DNA of 64,000 nucleotides from Hoeflea_A sp965204935 (GCF_965204935.1 NZ_CBDBFO010000002.1), one strand, 5' to 3'. Shown: positions 27,701-37,688, counted from the first letter of the stretch. Notes: generated by a model not told the origin, from the letters alone. Translations and numbers: made by a program.

Positions 27701-29833
27701 TCTCCAGCGCGGACTTCGCGCCCCTTGCCTTGCATTACAAAGGACAGGTGCTGCAGGTTCATGTAATGATGGCGTTCGCCGAGTGTGGCCTCGAGGCCAT
27801 GCGCGAGGCATTGCGACTTGCCATGGACTATTTCACCTTGAAGGAGCAGGAATTTCTTGCGCGCTGGCTTCCCGACCGGGACAGGGAGATCGGCCGCGAG
27901 ACGACACTCGAGTCCTGGCGGGTTATCGTCGAAAGCCTGAAAAATCCGGTTCAGCAGCGGATCGTGGCCGACAGCCGAGAGCAGAAGAACGTATTGGTGC
28001 TCGCAGGTCCCGGCTCCGGCAAGACGCGCGTGCTGGTTCATCGCATCGCCTATCTGATACGTGCCAGGCGTGAAAGCGCCCGCGGCATCCTGGCCCTGAC
28101 CTACAACCGCCATGCGGCGATCGATATCCGTCGCCGGCTTACGGAGTTGATTGGCGATGATGCCCGCGGTGTGACCGTACTTACCTGCCATGCATTGGCG
28201 ATGCGCCTGGCCGGAGCCAGCTTTACCGGCCTGGCCGAACGTCCTGATGACGAGATGTTCCGGGAAGTGCTCCGCCGTGCCGTTGATTTGCTGCATGGAG
28301 AGGGGCTGCCGCCGGAGGATGCAGACGAGCGCCGCGAGCGCCTGCTGGCCGGGTTCCTCTGGATCCTGGTGGATGAATACCAGGATATCGGTCCTGAACA
28401 ATACGCCTTGATATCGGCCCTGGCGGGGCGAACGCTGGGGGGCGACGTCGGCAAGCTGACGCTTTTCGCGGTCGGCGACGATGATCAGAACGTGTATGCT
28501 TTCACCGGCGCTTCGGTGGATTTCATCCGCCGCTTCAAGGCGGATTACGGGCCCAGTCCCGTCTATCTGACGGCAAACTACCGATCCACGGGCCACATCA
28601 TTGCGGCAGCCAATGCGATGATTGAACCGGCCCGCGAGCAGATGAAGGCAGAGCATCCTATCCGCGTCAACTGGGCACGGACCGGGAACCCACCGGGCGG
28701 CGCATGGGAAAAGCTGGACCCGGTTTCGTGCGGACGAGTGCAAATCCTACCCACTGGGGGCGATCCGGTTGCGCAGGCGCAATCCGTGATGACGGAGTTG
28801 CAGCGTATCGCCGCGCTTGACCCGGACTGGGACTGGTCACGTTGCGCAGTGATCGCGCGCGAGTGGAAATATCTGGTTCCGGTGCGCGCGTTCTGCGAGA
28901 TGAATGAAATTCCAGTGCAAATGGGAAACGAGGAGATACCGGGCTTTTGGCGTTTGCGTGAGCCCCGGGCATTCGTCGATTGGTTGCGCGGATTGGAGCC
29001 GCGCCTTGTTGACGATGCGGTGCTGCGTGGTTGGATTGAGACCTGCCCGTCCGATCCCTGGCATGACCTGCTGCGGCAGGCCATCGAGGAACACGCCCTG
29101 GAGAGGGGTGGCGGGGAAATTCCCATCGATCATTTTATCGAATGGCTGGCGGAAATGGGGCCGGGACATACGCCGCCGCCAGCACGGCCTCCTGCTGTTG
29201 ACCGCACATCGGGCCAAGGGGCTGAAGTTTGATCATGTGGCCGTGCTGGACGGCGGCTGGGACCGTTTCGGACAGGACGAGGATGCAGACGCACCGCGCC
29301 GGCTATACTATGTGGCCATGACGCGCGCCCGGCGGACCCTGACGCTGGCGCGCTTCCAGCGGCCTTACGGGCTGCAGGACGCGTTAATCGGCAATTCTTC
29401 GGTGGTGTACCGCAAGCCGGTGGAGCTTCCGCCCAACTCAGTCTCGCTCGGATATCGTCATGTCCGGGCCAGTCTTCAGGACGTGGATCTGGGTTTTGCC
29501 GGCCGTTGCAAAGCGCGAGATTCCGTGCATGGCGCCATTGCCGCGTTGTCGCCAGGCGATCCGTTGAAGGTGCGCATATCGGATAGCGGGCGCTGGCAGT
29601 TGCTGGACCGGGCCGGCAGGATGGTCGGGCGGTTGGCAAATGGCTTCAAGCCGCCTCAAGGGCAACGCTGCCGCTCGGCCGAAGTTTTTGCCGTTGTCCG
29701 CTGGAGCCGTGAGATATCGGATTTGAAGTATCGCGACTCGATGAAATGCGACACCTGGGAAGCGGTTGTGCCGGAACTCGTGTTCGAGCCGGATGAACAA
29801 ATACCGTCAGAAGCTGGGTCTCCGGGGCCATGA
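24737..29833 (+). pseudogene. Giant exonuclease-RecQ-UvrD helicase fusion, broken by frameshifts
   Basis: Reading across frames gives one ~1,690-residue protein. Domain order: RNase H-like 3'-5' exonuclease (SIDLEV, GHNLIDFDLP, DPERDAGLAL); RecQ helicase with Walker A LPTGTGKSLCYQ near 25765, VLDEAHCLSRWGHDFRP and QEAGRAGRDREP; a winged-helix region; then a UvrD/Rep-type helicase with LAGPGSGKTRVL near 28002, VDEYQDIGP, VGDDDQNVYAF, LLTAHRAKGLKFDHV and YVAMTRAR. Frame changes are needed near 24945, 26390, 26870 and 29165 (an extra G in a GGGG run). Start uncertain: an ATG at 24737 lies before the exonuclease. Single-gene fusions of this kind are known in some bacteria and sit near defence loci, but their role is not established. 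Here the gene cannot give a full protein unless the frameshifts are sequencing errors. Confidence 0.8.
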
Positions 29834-30019
29834 GCCGACGGGGCGATCCACGCGACGATGCCAAAGCCGAACGTGATCATGGTGGCGGAGGATTGCCCGC
29901 CGCCTGTGACGCCGGTCATGCCGACGGGTTTTGACTATCCGTGTCGTTCTGTGCCGACACTGCGGCGAAGCCCCATGCGGCCTCTCATCTCGCGGCTTCG
30001 GACTACTCTCAGGAGATAC

Positions 30020-30185
30020 GACAACGGCTTAGATCGGCACCTTCACCCGCGACGACAACGGCATCTATGCCGGCACGATCAAAACCCTCGCCCTCAACGT
30101 AAAGGCCACCACCATTAAGCCCTGCGACCACGACAACGACAAGGCGCCCGAGAAGCCGAGCATCGGTTTCGATGAGGAAAGCGAT
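30020..30185 (+). pseudogene. DUF736 family remnant
   Basis: The frame after a TAG reads IGTFTRDDNGIYAGTIKTL then ALNVKATTIKPCDHDNDKAP, matching the start of DUF736 proteins common on alphaproteobacterial plasmids and conjugative islands. The expected ATGGCTCAG start has become ACGGCTTAG, and the C-terminus is lost. Together with the mob genes at 15-20 kb it suggests plasmid or island ancestry. Confidence 0.65.
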
Positions 30186-30339
30186 TTTCGCCGAGTTTTC
30201 TGCTTTGAGTCATGCCGTGCCAAGACAGACCGGCGTACCGGCAGCATGACGGCACCGGCGCGATGGCGGCGGCGGAGCGAACGAGACCCGAGCGAAGGAG
30301 ATGACCGGGAATGCGCGACGCAGGCATCAACACTGGCGC

Positions 30340-31252
30340 CGAAAGGACCCGGGGCGACGTCACCGTTTTCGTCGACACGACCGACGGCCCGGGGGCGGGC
30401 CGTTCTCCATCGACGGCATCGAGGCCGTGTCCGCGTTCACGGTCAGCAGCGGCGTCGGCATGGTGTTCCCGCAGGTCGGTCCGGGCAGCCTGACCCGCTC
30501 GGTCTTCGCACATTACGGCCGCATCGACACCGATGCGACCAACGCGACGACGGGCCTTGGCGCCGGCACGAACGATACGACCGGCTATGGCGGCGGCGTT
30601 TCGCTGACCTATGCGGGCGCGATGGCGGCCTTTATGTGTGGACGCGGTTGCGTCCTATCCGCGCTATGATCTGGACGTGACGGGTGCCGACGGCGCCTTC
30701 GGCAGCACCCATGCCAACGGCTGGGCGGTGTCCGGGGAGGTCGGCAAGGGGTCCGTTCTTTCCGACCGCTTCACGCTCACGCCGCAGGCGCAACTGACCT
30801 GGCAGAGCATCGATATCGCCGGCTACCGCGACAGCGCCGGGCTGGACACGGCCTCCAGCAACGCGGACAGTCTCGAGGGCCGCCTGGGCGCGCGCCTCGG
30901 CTGGGACGCGGCGGCGGGCACGCGGCTCTACGCACAGGCCGGCCTGGCGCACGAGTTCCTGGAAAGCCCTATCGCGACGGTTGCCGGAACGGCGCTTTCG
31001 CCGGGCCTTTCGGACAGCTTCTATGTGCTCGGTGGCGGCGTGCAGTGGCAAAACCCCTTGCGCACCATGGGCCTTTGGGCCGAAGGCGACTATCGCGGTG
31101 CCTTCAATGGAAGCCTCGATAAATGGCAGGCAACCGCGGGCGTAAAATGGGACTTTGAAAAAAGGGCAGACCGGCTCCGGCGCGAACCCTTTCCCGCGAT
31201 GCCTGTCGGCGCGTTCTTCGTACCGAAGCACCCGACGATTCCGCCATCCTGA
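30340..31252 (+). pseudogene. Autotransporter beta-barrel remnant, frameshifted
   Basis: The first part (frame near 30340-30650) reads EAVSAFTVSSGVGMVFPQVG and GGGVSLTYAGAM. A frame change near 30640 leads to LYVDAVASYPRYDLDVTGA, WAVSGEVGKG, LYAQAGLAHEFLESP and TAGVKWDF, the closing strands of a type V autotransporter barrel. The passenger and the N-terminus are missing. It lies downstream of the DUF736 remnant with no intact promoter-gene unit. Confidence 0.65.
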
Positions 31253-31516
31253 AGAGATCGAGCAGGAGCAGATCCGACTGCAATGGGCCTGGCGGTACCG
31301 GCTCGTCATCAAAGTCCCAAAGTGCGGTTCCTTATTTGGTCGCTTCTGAGAACTTGGCGCTCATACACCGATCAAACTGAACCGATCGCAAGGGGCTGAT
31401 CAACGCCACCTGGATAGCCGCATTCTCTATTAAAACGATAGCCCAATATGAGTTGCTTAAGCTATGAAACCGTTGCATTCACAGACGTCTAGTCGCCCAA
31501 TTTGGAATTGACGATG

Positions 31517-32400
31517 CTCAGAGGTTTTCGACTGATGGAGATGCATTGTGTGCGGTATTTTCTTGCCGTTGCCGATACTTTGAATTTCACGCGTGCCGCG
31601 GAGCGATGCCGGGTGCGGCAGCCTTCCTTGACACGAGCGATCAAGAAGCTTGAAGAGGAATTGGGCGGTGAGCTTTTTTATCGTGAGCGCACGCACACGC
31701 ACCTGACTGAGCTCGGCCGCTCGATGCTGCCACTTTTGAAACAGTGTTATGCAAGTGCACTTGACGCAGAAGCTTTGGCCGTCAAACACCGCCGTGGCGA
31801 GTACACGGCTCTGAGGCTGGCGATCTCTCATACGATCGCCATGGATTTGCTTGCGGACCATCTAAAGGAGTTGAACCGGGTGCTGCCGAAGGTGGAAATC
31901 GAGTACTTCAGAGGGACTGCTGTGGACATCATCGAATTTCTGAAACACGGTGAGGCTGAACTGGCCATAGCAGGACCTTTGGGTGAGGACTGGGATCGCC
32001 TGGACAGCTGGTCCCTGTTCGATGAGGAGTTCGTTTTGGCTGTTAGCGAATGCCACCCATACGCCACCCAGGAATCCATCGAACTATCGCAGCTTTGCGA
32101 TATTCCAATCATGATCAGGCCCTATTGTGAAAGTTATTCAGATTTTGTTGATTTATTCGACGCAATGGGCATTACTCTTCAGCAGGTTCAATTGATAAGG
32201 CAAGATGGTGATTTGCTTCCGCTCATCAAGGTCGGTCTGGGTGCGAGTCTCATCCCCAGGAGTGTTGGCACCGGCTACGGATTTCGCATGATTGCAATCA
32301 AGGATGCCGGGTTGAAAAGAAACGTATGCCTCTATTCGGTCGCCGGACGAAAGCGAACCGTCGCAGCCGCAGCGCTTACAGGGCTGCTGTGTTCGGAAAA
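31517..32400 (+). repeat. 884-bp direct repeat, copy 1 (LysR gene)
   Basis: Appears identical to 33784-34667, offset 2267 bases. It holds nearly the whole LysR-type gene. Outside these limits the two loci are unrelated. Confidence 0.9.
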
Positions 32401-32422
32401 CTGGGAAGAGATGGCAAATTAG
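31535..32422 (+). CDS. LysR-family transcriptional regulator, copy 1
   Basis: 295 residues from the ATG at 31535. The N-terminal winged helix is FLAVADTLNFTRAAERC then RQPSLTRAIKKLEEELGG; the substrate-binding domain follows, with GEAELAIAGPLGED and LPLIKVGLGASLIPRS. LysR regulators bind upstream of target genes and respond to a small-molecule effector; the target here is unknown. No divergent gene lies upstream (an autotransporter remnant does). Copy 1 has the longer, presumably original, C-terminus (SENWEEMAN). The next 1.3 kb is filled with IS fragments, so any regulon partner formerly downstream has been lost or moved. Confidence 0.88.
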   Translation: MEMHCVRYFLAVADTLNFTRAAERCRVRQPSLTRAIKKLEEELGGELFYRERTHTHLTELGRSMLPLLKQCYASALDAEALAVKHRRGEYTALRLAISHTIAMDLLADHLKELNRVLPKVEIEYFRGTAVDIIEFLKHGEAELAIAGPLGEDWDRLDSWSLFDEEFVLAVSECHPYATQESIELSQLCDIPIMIRPYCESYSDFVDLFDAMGITLQQVQLIRQDGDLLPLIKVGLGASLIPRSVGTGYGFRMIAIKDAGLKRNVCLYSVAGRKRTVAAAALTGLLCSENWEEMAN

Positions 32423-32529
32423 GAAAATCGCCACCCTTCCCGACTGACCGCAGCATGACACGAATTGCGTTTGAGGGATTCCCCAGTTTGCGTTTGTCTG
32501 ATTCACTTCCCCATGAGGAGGTGTGCGTT

Positions 32530-32760
32530 ATGGGCAAGCCGTATTCATTGGATCTTCGAGAGTGTATTGTTGGTTATGTGGCGGCGGAACACGCCTGCCG
32601 CGCAGCCGGCCGGGCGCGTCGACGGCAGTACGGATTGTGTCGGATCACCGCTCGCGAGGGGACGTTTCTGTCAAACCGCAAGGTCGTCCCGCCGGCCGGT
32701 TCGGCAAGTTGGCGCTCCATATGAACTTCCTGATCGAGATCGTGCATACCGGGCCGGACA
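32530..32760 (+). pseudogene. IS630-type transposase N-terminal remnant
   Basis: MGKPYSLDLRECIVGYVAAE begins after GAGGAGGTG; a frame change then gives STAVRIVSDHRSRGDVSVK and RPAGRFGKLALHMNFLIEIV, the helix-turn-helix start of an IS630 orfA. Truncated and frameshifted. Confidence 0.7.
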
Positions 32761-32834
32761 TCCTCTGGCCGAGCTCAGCAGCGACAACGCGCGGGCAGCC
32801 GGCGGCCCGATCCTCTCGCCGGCATTTTCGACGA

Positions 32835-33005
32835 CGAGATTGTTCCTCTGCTCAAGGCGGCGCCCGGCATCCGCCCCGTGGCCGTCTTCGAGGAGATGAT
32901 GCGGCGGCACCCGGAGCTGGACGTGGGCGTGCGCCGCACGCTGGAGCGGCGTATCCGCGCCTGGCGTGCAATCCATGGCTAGGAACAGGAGGTCATTTTC
33001 GGCAA
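32835..33005 (+). pseudogene. IS21/Mu-type transposase remnant
   Basis: Reads EIVPLLKAAPGIRPVAVFEE then RRTLERRIRAWRAIHG, stop, EQEVIF, which matches a helical segment near the N-terminus of IstA-like transposases with an in-frame stop. No other part is present. Confidence 0.5.
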
Positions 33006-33009
33006 GTGC

Positions 33010-33310
33010 ATAGGCCTGGCCGGTCAAGTCCGAGAAGTGCTGGATATTTTTTCGGAGTGCTTTTCCTTTGAGGTGGGTCTGCCGAGGCCGATCTGAGCCT
33101 CGTACTCCTTGTCGAGCTCGGCCCTGACGGCGGCCATCTGGCGGCGCTCGAATTCGGTTATCCGGATTGCCTTCCAGCGCTCGGCAGCGCGTTTCATGGC
33201 GGCGAACATCAGTTTGAGCACCGGTTTTTCGCCGCGGGCGTTGGGGATGATCTTCAGGCGCCGGCGCTCTTCGACGAACAGCCATTCCAGCAGGTTAGTC
33301 CGTGCGGACC
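33010..33310 (-). pseudogene. IS256-type transposase C-terminal remnant
   Basis: On the minus strand: NLLEWLFVEERRRLKIIPNA, KPVLKLMFAAMKRAAERW, EFERRQMAAVRAELDKEYEA and a terminal EKISSTSRT. This is the C-terminus of one IS256 subgroup; the catalytic part is missing. Confidence 0.75.
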
Positions 33311-33783
33311 GCCCGGCGAGACCCGCAAAGGCGAGCCGAAACCATAGGCCAACGCCGCAAAGGACCCGCAAGACACACCAGACGCAACGGGAAAACAAGC
33401 TCTGTGTCATTCCTGATCGAAAGGGAAACAACACGCTGGCGGAACTGCAAGCCGCCTAGTGTGATGGCCTCCGGGTCAGCTATTCCAGCAGGGCATCCGA
33501 GTTTGGTCATCAACAGTATGTGTATTTTTTTTACACGCGCGTTATGTTTTAAATTGAAAAATTACTTTTTTAATGAATGAAAATTTGGTTAAAATATAAA
33601 CACTTGGCGTATTGATCTGAATCTATCTAAGCATCGCAAATTTTCATCTAGCCGCTGGAATTTGTAGGCGGGTTCATTTTAAATTGTCAAAAAGTAAATT
33701 TTTATTTATTTGATTTTACTTGGGAAAATAGCAAGTTCGACCAAAAACGAACGCGGCGCAGATTCGCGCTCGGACAAAATTTT
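33311..33783. other. Gene-free, AT-rich stretch before LysR copy 2
   Basis: From about 33500 the sequence becomes strongly AT-rich (for example TTTTTTTACACGCG, AAATTGAAAAATTACTTTTTT) up to the sharp edge of the LysR repeat at 33784. No gene is visible. The composition matches the AT-rich peroxiredoxin gene on the other side of the repeat, so the LysR copy looks embedded in imported AT-rich DNA. Confidence 0.6.
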
Positions 33784-34667
33784 CTCAGAGGTTTTCGACT
33801 GATGGAGATGCATTGTGTGCGGTATTTTCTTGCCGTTGCCGATACTTTGAATTTCACGCGTGCCGCGGAGCGATGCCGGGTGCGGCAGCCTTCCTTGACA
33901 CGAGCGATCAAGAAGCTTGAAGAGGAATTGGGCGGTGAGCTTTTTTATCGTGAGCGCACGCACACGCACCTGACTGAGCTCGGCCGCTCGATGCTGCCAC
34001 TTTTGAAACAGTGTTATGCAAGTGCACTTGACGCAGAAGCTTTGGCCGTCAAACACCGCCGTGGCGAGTACACGGCTCTGAGGCTGGCGATCTCTCATAC
34101 GATCGCCATGGATTTGCTTGCGGACCATCTAAAGGAGTTGAACCGGGTGCTGCCGAAGGTGGAAATCGAGTACTTCAGAGGGACTGCTGTGGACATCATC
34201 GAATTTCTGAAACACGGTGAGGCTGAACTGGCCATAGCAGGACCTTTGGGTGAGGACTGGGATCGCCTGGACAGCTGGTCCCTGTTCGATGAGGAGTTCG
34301 TTTTGGCTGTTAGCGAATGCCACCCATACGCCACCCAGGAATCCATCGAACTATCGCAGCTTTGCGATATTCCAATCATGATCAGGCCCTATTGTGAAAG
34401 TTATTCAGATTTTGTTGATTTATTCGACGCAATGGGCATTACTCTTCAGCAGGTTCAATTGATAAGGCAAGATGGTGATTTGCTTCCGCTCATCAAGGTC
34501 GGTCTGGGTGCGAGTCTCATCCCCAGGAGTGTTGGCACCGGCTACGGATTTCGCATGATTGCAATCAAGGATGCCGGGTTGAAAAGAAACGTATGCCTCT
34601 ATTCGGTCGCCGGACGAAAGCGAACCGTCGCAGCCGCAGCGCTTACAGGGCTGCTGTGTTCGGAAAA
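33784..34667 (+). repeat. 884-bp direct repeat, copy 2 (LysR gene)
   Basis: Apparently identical to 31517-32400. No terminal inverted repeat or target duplication is seen at its edges. Confidence 0.9.
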
Positions 34668-34671
34668 TTAG
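33802..34671 (+). CDS. LysR-family transcriptional regulator, copy 2 (six residues shorter)
   Basis: 289 residues. The same protein as copy 1 up to LLCSEN, then a stop from the junction with AT-rich DNA; only the last six residues (WEEMAN) are lost, so the regulator may still work. It lies 76 bases before an AT-rich peroxiredoxin gene on the same strand. LysR proteins such as OxyR control peroxide genes, but these residues do not show an OxyR redox-Cys pair that I can identify, and adjacency may be accidental. The absence of any visible difference between copies implies a recent duplication or gene conversion. Confidence 0.85.
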   Translation: MEMHCVRYFLAVADTLNFTRAAERCRVRQPSLTRAIKKLEEELGGELFYRERTHTHLTELGRSMLPLLKQCYASALDAEALAVKHRRGEYTALRLAISHTIAMDLLADHLKELNRVLPKVEIEYFRGTAVDIIEFLKHGEAELAIAGPLGEDWDRLDSWSLFDEEFVLAVSECHPYATQESIELSQLCDIPIMIRPYCESYSDFVDLFDAMGITLQQVQLIRQDGDLLPLIKVGLGASLIPRSVGTGYGFRMIAIKDAGLKRNVCLYSVAGRKRTVAAAALTGLLCSEN

Positions 34672-35283
34672 ATTGACAAAAGTGACATTTTTTCACCCAA
34701 CAAATGCCCTGTACGCTAAATATTTGCTTATCAAAGGTGGAGTTAAAATGGAAAATAACATTACAAACCATTCCTCTCTCGAGGAAAAAATTGCTAGGAA
34801 TTATGAGAGAATTTGCAACAAAATGCCAAAAGAAGCAGAAGCGTATCGTAGTTTATTAGATCAATTAAAAGCAGCAAATCTTAATAAATATGCAATTGGT
34901 CAAAATCAAGTTATGCCGCCTTTTCTTCTTCCTGATGAAAATGGGTCGCTTGTTGAGATGGAGGATTTAACTTCTGAGGGTCCATTGGTAATAACATTCA
35001 ACAATGGACATTGGTGCACATTCTGCGAAATCGAGTTGGCTAATCTGTGCGAATACCACATGGAAATAAAGGCAGGTGGAGCCAGCGTGGTGGCTATTTC
35101 TTCAATGAACCGCTGGGCAGCGAGGCAATTGGCGGATCGTCTAAATTTAACGTTTCCGATCTTGACAGATGTATACAACGGATATGCTTTGTTGTTGGGA
35201 TTGGCGGTTCGTCTGGCAAAACCATTTTGTCGATTGAGTTATCCCGTCACTCGCCACGAAAACACGGCTAATGATGTTGAAAG

Positions 35284-36936
35284 GTAACTACCCAGCTACC
35301 CTATCAAGCTGGATTTGATGGAATGTATTGAGGTCACGGATAAGCTGAACGGGGCTTTTGCTCAAGGCTCTCAGAACATCCCAGCTTTGCTTTCGCGCTG
35401 TTTCGACAACGGTGCGTAGAATGCAGTAGTTTTCAGCGCCTGTCTCAGTCCTGAAGCTTCCGGAGACCTTCTGCCGAACCTTTGTCATACGCAGGTCACG
35501 TTCGGCTTCGTTGTTCGTGAAGGGGACATTCAGATCATTGAAAAAGAGCAGGACCGCGGCCTTATGTGTTCGCATCCGTCTCGCCAGATTATGTCCAGCC
35601 CGTCGCTTCGGGCGACCGCGTTTGCCGGTCGTTGGACGTGCAAGCGGTGGCAGGCCTTCATGGAATTTGATCGCCCGGTCGCAACAGGCATCAAACCTCT
35701 GCCTGATTTGACGAACATGCCTGAGACTGACCGCCGGTCGACCCTGATCGCGCGCCATCTGTGCCAGCGTCCGTGCGTCGGACAAAAGGGCTTTCATATC
35801 CGTCGCCCAGGGTTCCCTGTCGTGATCGATGACGGCCTGCAACTCCCGGAGCAGATGCGCATTGCAAAGACCATGCTCCACGGCCTCCAGCGCCAAATAG
35901 GGTGGCCAGCAATCGTGAACGATCGTTCCTGCCAGTCCCGATGGGATATCACCTCGCCCGGTCCCCAGCCGAAGATGACTGAGGGATGTGGAACACAGCA
36001 TATGCAGCCAGCGCGTCTTGCCGGCAATCCGCAAGCCGGTCTCATCCAGATGCTTCACGGCAACAGCCGTACCGCACAGGAGTTCCCTCACCCTGTCCGC
36101 AAAAATGCGCATGCTGTCGGCCTTTTTGGCGATCAGACTGGCCAGCGTCGCCGGGGCGACCCTGATCTTGTAGAGGTCCGAGAAGATCCGCGCCAGGCGA
36201 TCCTCGGGAATGCAGTGCTGTGTTTGCAAATAGGCCGCCAACGCAGCGATTTCGTCACCATACTGGGCGGGGGCTTTCACGGTCTCGGGAAAGGCAGCGC
36301 GCACCAGCGTGCCACAGGACCGGCATCGACAGGTATGGGCTCTGTGTTCGGTGATGAAAAGAGGCGGAGGCGGCGCAAGGCCAAACACCTGGCGCGCGGC
36401 AAAACCTGTGGCGGCCTCAGACGATAGCGTCGCACTGCAGCGCGTGCACTGATGTGGATAGTGATGGACGAGCGCATCCGGTGTCGCGACCTGCTTCAGC
36501 GTTGTGCCCTTATGGCCATGTTGGCCACCAGACTTGCGGCCTGATTTGCCGCGCAAGCTCCTGGTGCGTCTTTCTCTGGCCGCTGGCTTCGCCAGCCCGT
36601 CACTGGACGGCGGTTTACTGCTGTTGGAACTGTTCAACCCCAGCCGTCGTTCAAGATCAGAGACCCGCTGAACAAGCGAGGCGTTCTGATCCCGCAACTG
36701 TCTGTTCTGTTTCTCAAGTTCATCGACACGAGCTTGCAAGAGAGCATTTTGAGCGGCAAGCTCCATGACCAGATCAATGAGGTCCGGTTTTGACAGGGCG
36801 CTGAGGCGATCGCGGGTGAGACGAGTTTGCTGCATCATGCGCTCATGGAGTCAGAAACGACCGCGTCAGGAAAGCCTGTCAACCTGATTCAAATCGTCGC
36901 ACACTCACATTGTAAATCTGGTAGCTGGGTAGTTAC
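35284..36936 (-). mobile_element. Intact IS66-type element with 8-bp target duplication
   Basis: Perfect 17-bp terminal inverted repeats (GTAACTACCCAGCTACC at 35284-35300 and its complement at 36920-36936) are flanked by the direct repeat GTTGAAAG (35276-35283 and 36937-36944). An 8-bp duplication is the IS66-family hallmark. It carries one transposase gene on the minus strand. The insertion looks recent because both ends and the duplication are perfect. Confidence 0.95.
35288..36838 (-). CDS. IS66-family transposase (single-gene type)
   Basis: 516 residues. An N-terminal leucine-rich coiled coil (LVMELAAQNALLQARVDELE) is followed by the NSSNSSKPPSSDG segment, a basic linker, zinc-binding HQCTRCSATL and CRCRSCGTLV, and the DDE core: VKHLDETGLRIAG, IVHDCWPPYLAL and FTNNEAERDLRMTK, the last Glu site. 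All catalytic acids are present. The stop codon lies inside the left terminal inverted repeat. This IS66 type lacks the accessory tnpA/tnpB genes. Related to, but clearly different from, the broken IS66 transposase at 21473-24328. Confidence 0.93.
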   Translation of the reverse strand: MMQQTRLTRDRLSALSKPDLIDLVMELAAQNALLQARVDELEKQNRQLRDQNASLVQRVSDLERRLGLNSSNSSKPPSSDGLAKPAARERRTRSLRGKSGRKSGGQHGHKGTTLKQVATPDALVHHYPHQCTRCSATLSSEAATGFAARQVFGLAPPPPLFITEHRAHTCRCRSCGTLVRAAFPETVKAPAQYGDEIAALAAYLQTQHCIPEDRLARIFSDLYKIRVAPATLASLIAKKADSMRIFADRVRELLCGTAVAVKHLDETGLRIAGKTRWLHMLCSTSLSHLRLGTGRGDIPSGLAGTIVHDCWPPYLALEAVEHGLCNAHLLRELQAVIDHDREPWATDMKALLSDARTLAQMARDQGRPAVSLRHVRQIRQRFDACCDRAIKFHEGLPPLARPTTGKRGRPKRRAGHNLARRMRTHKAAVLLFFNDLNVPFTNNEAERDLRMTKVRQKVSGSFRTETGAENYCILRTVVETARKQSWDVLRALSKSPVQLIRDLNTFHQIQLDRVAG

Positions 36937-37256
36937 GTTGAAAGTTTCATTGTGACAGCTCCCGCTACTTACATAGTTAGTAGACACGGAATCGTTGACG
37001 CCTGCCATATAAGTTCTGATTTCCGCGACAGAATGTCTGCAGAAAAAATAATTGAATACTTAAAAAACAATTAATAAAATAGTTTATAGTCATTCATTTT
37101 CCAAAAAATGCAGCTTGAGCTTATTCAAGCGGGCAAGTGTAAGCTTCTGATGAGATGGACTTTCCAATTCGGAATTCTGATCATCTCCTAAACCCTAGCC
37201 GAATCATCTGACTGGCTGCCTCGATGTATCGCAAACGCCGCAATTCACCGTCGCCA

Positions 37257-37688
37257 TCATGCTTGCAAAGCATTGCGAAATTTTAATAGAGTTTCGAAAT
37301 TCCGCTCAAGAGATATTTTAGCATTAGCAATATTGCTGTCCGTCATTCTTATTTGTTGTCTGCCAGTGTGTGATGACAAGTGTATTCGCCTCATAAAAAT
37401 CTCAAAAACCTTTGTAGTTCTCGTTATTCGCACCACTCCGTTTTCCAACTCATCCAAAAAAGACAGATCCAAATAACCGGTATGGCGATATAATATTATT
37501 CTCGACTCGCTTCGCTGAGCCAAATCATGAGCTTGGGACGCAATCAGTTCGAAGCGGTCTATAGTATTGCAAAATTTCTTTCTGGAGAGTTGAATTTTTC
37601 CTTCTGGTGTCTCCATTGTTGCGTACGGACGAATTCTTAAGCCATCAATAATACATCCGATTTGTCTCCTAAATATTACCTCAAACAT
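37257..37688 (-). CDS. Unknown protein in AT-rich DNA
   Basis: 143 residues without a recognised domain, signal peptide or membrane segment. The sequence has normal amino-acid composition: YATMETPEGKIQL, RFELIASQAHDLAQRSESRI, GYLDLSFLDELENG, a helical basic C-terminus ending FETLLKFRNALQA. It is AT-rich like the peroxiredoxin gene nearby and is probably part of the same imported block. Start at an ATG in AT-rich DNA with a possible weak ribosome site. It may be genuine, but there is no family support. Confidence 0.45.
   Translation of the reverse strand: MFEVIFRRQIGCIIDGLRIRPYATMETPEGKIQLSRKKFCNTIDRFELIASQAHDLAQRSESRIILYRHTGYLDLSFLDELENGVVRITRTTKVFEIFMRRIHLSSHTGRQQIRMTDSNIANAKISLERNFETLLKFRNALQA

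Larger units (their letters stand above)
34748..37074 (+). pseudogene. Peroxiredoxin-like (AhpC/TSA, thioredoxin-fold) gene, interrupted by IS66
   Basis: The 5' part (34748-35283) starts with an ATG preceded by AAAGGTGGAG. It encodes a thioredoxin fold: PFLLPDENGSLVEMEDL, LVITFNNGHWCTFCEIELANL (the W-C-x-x-C active site, here WCTFCEIE) and LTFPILTDVYNGYALLLGLA. The IS66 element at 35284-36936 interrupts it. The 3' part continues at 36945 with FIVTAPATYIVSRHGIVD and ends EYLKNN. Removing the IS and one 8-bp duplication leaves 666 bases, exactly 222 codons, so the original 221-residue protein can be read without error. The gene is strikingly AT-rich compared with its neighbours, so it came from another lineage. 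Family members reduce peroxides; this copy is inactive. Confidence 0.88.

Noticed and set aside
28904..29833. A separate helicase gene starting at 28904
   Set aside because: Its first ~85 codons are out of frame with the conserved helicase path; the real content starts near 29165 and continues the giant fusion gene.
34673..35287. Peroxiredoxin start at 34673
   Set aside because: The TTG there has no ribosome site and the added residues are not family-like; ATG 34748 follows AAAGGTGGAG.
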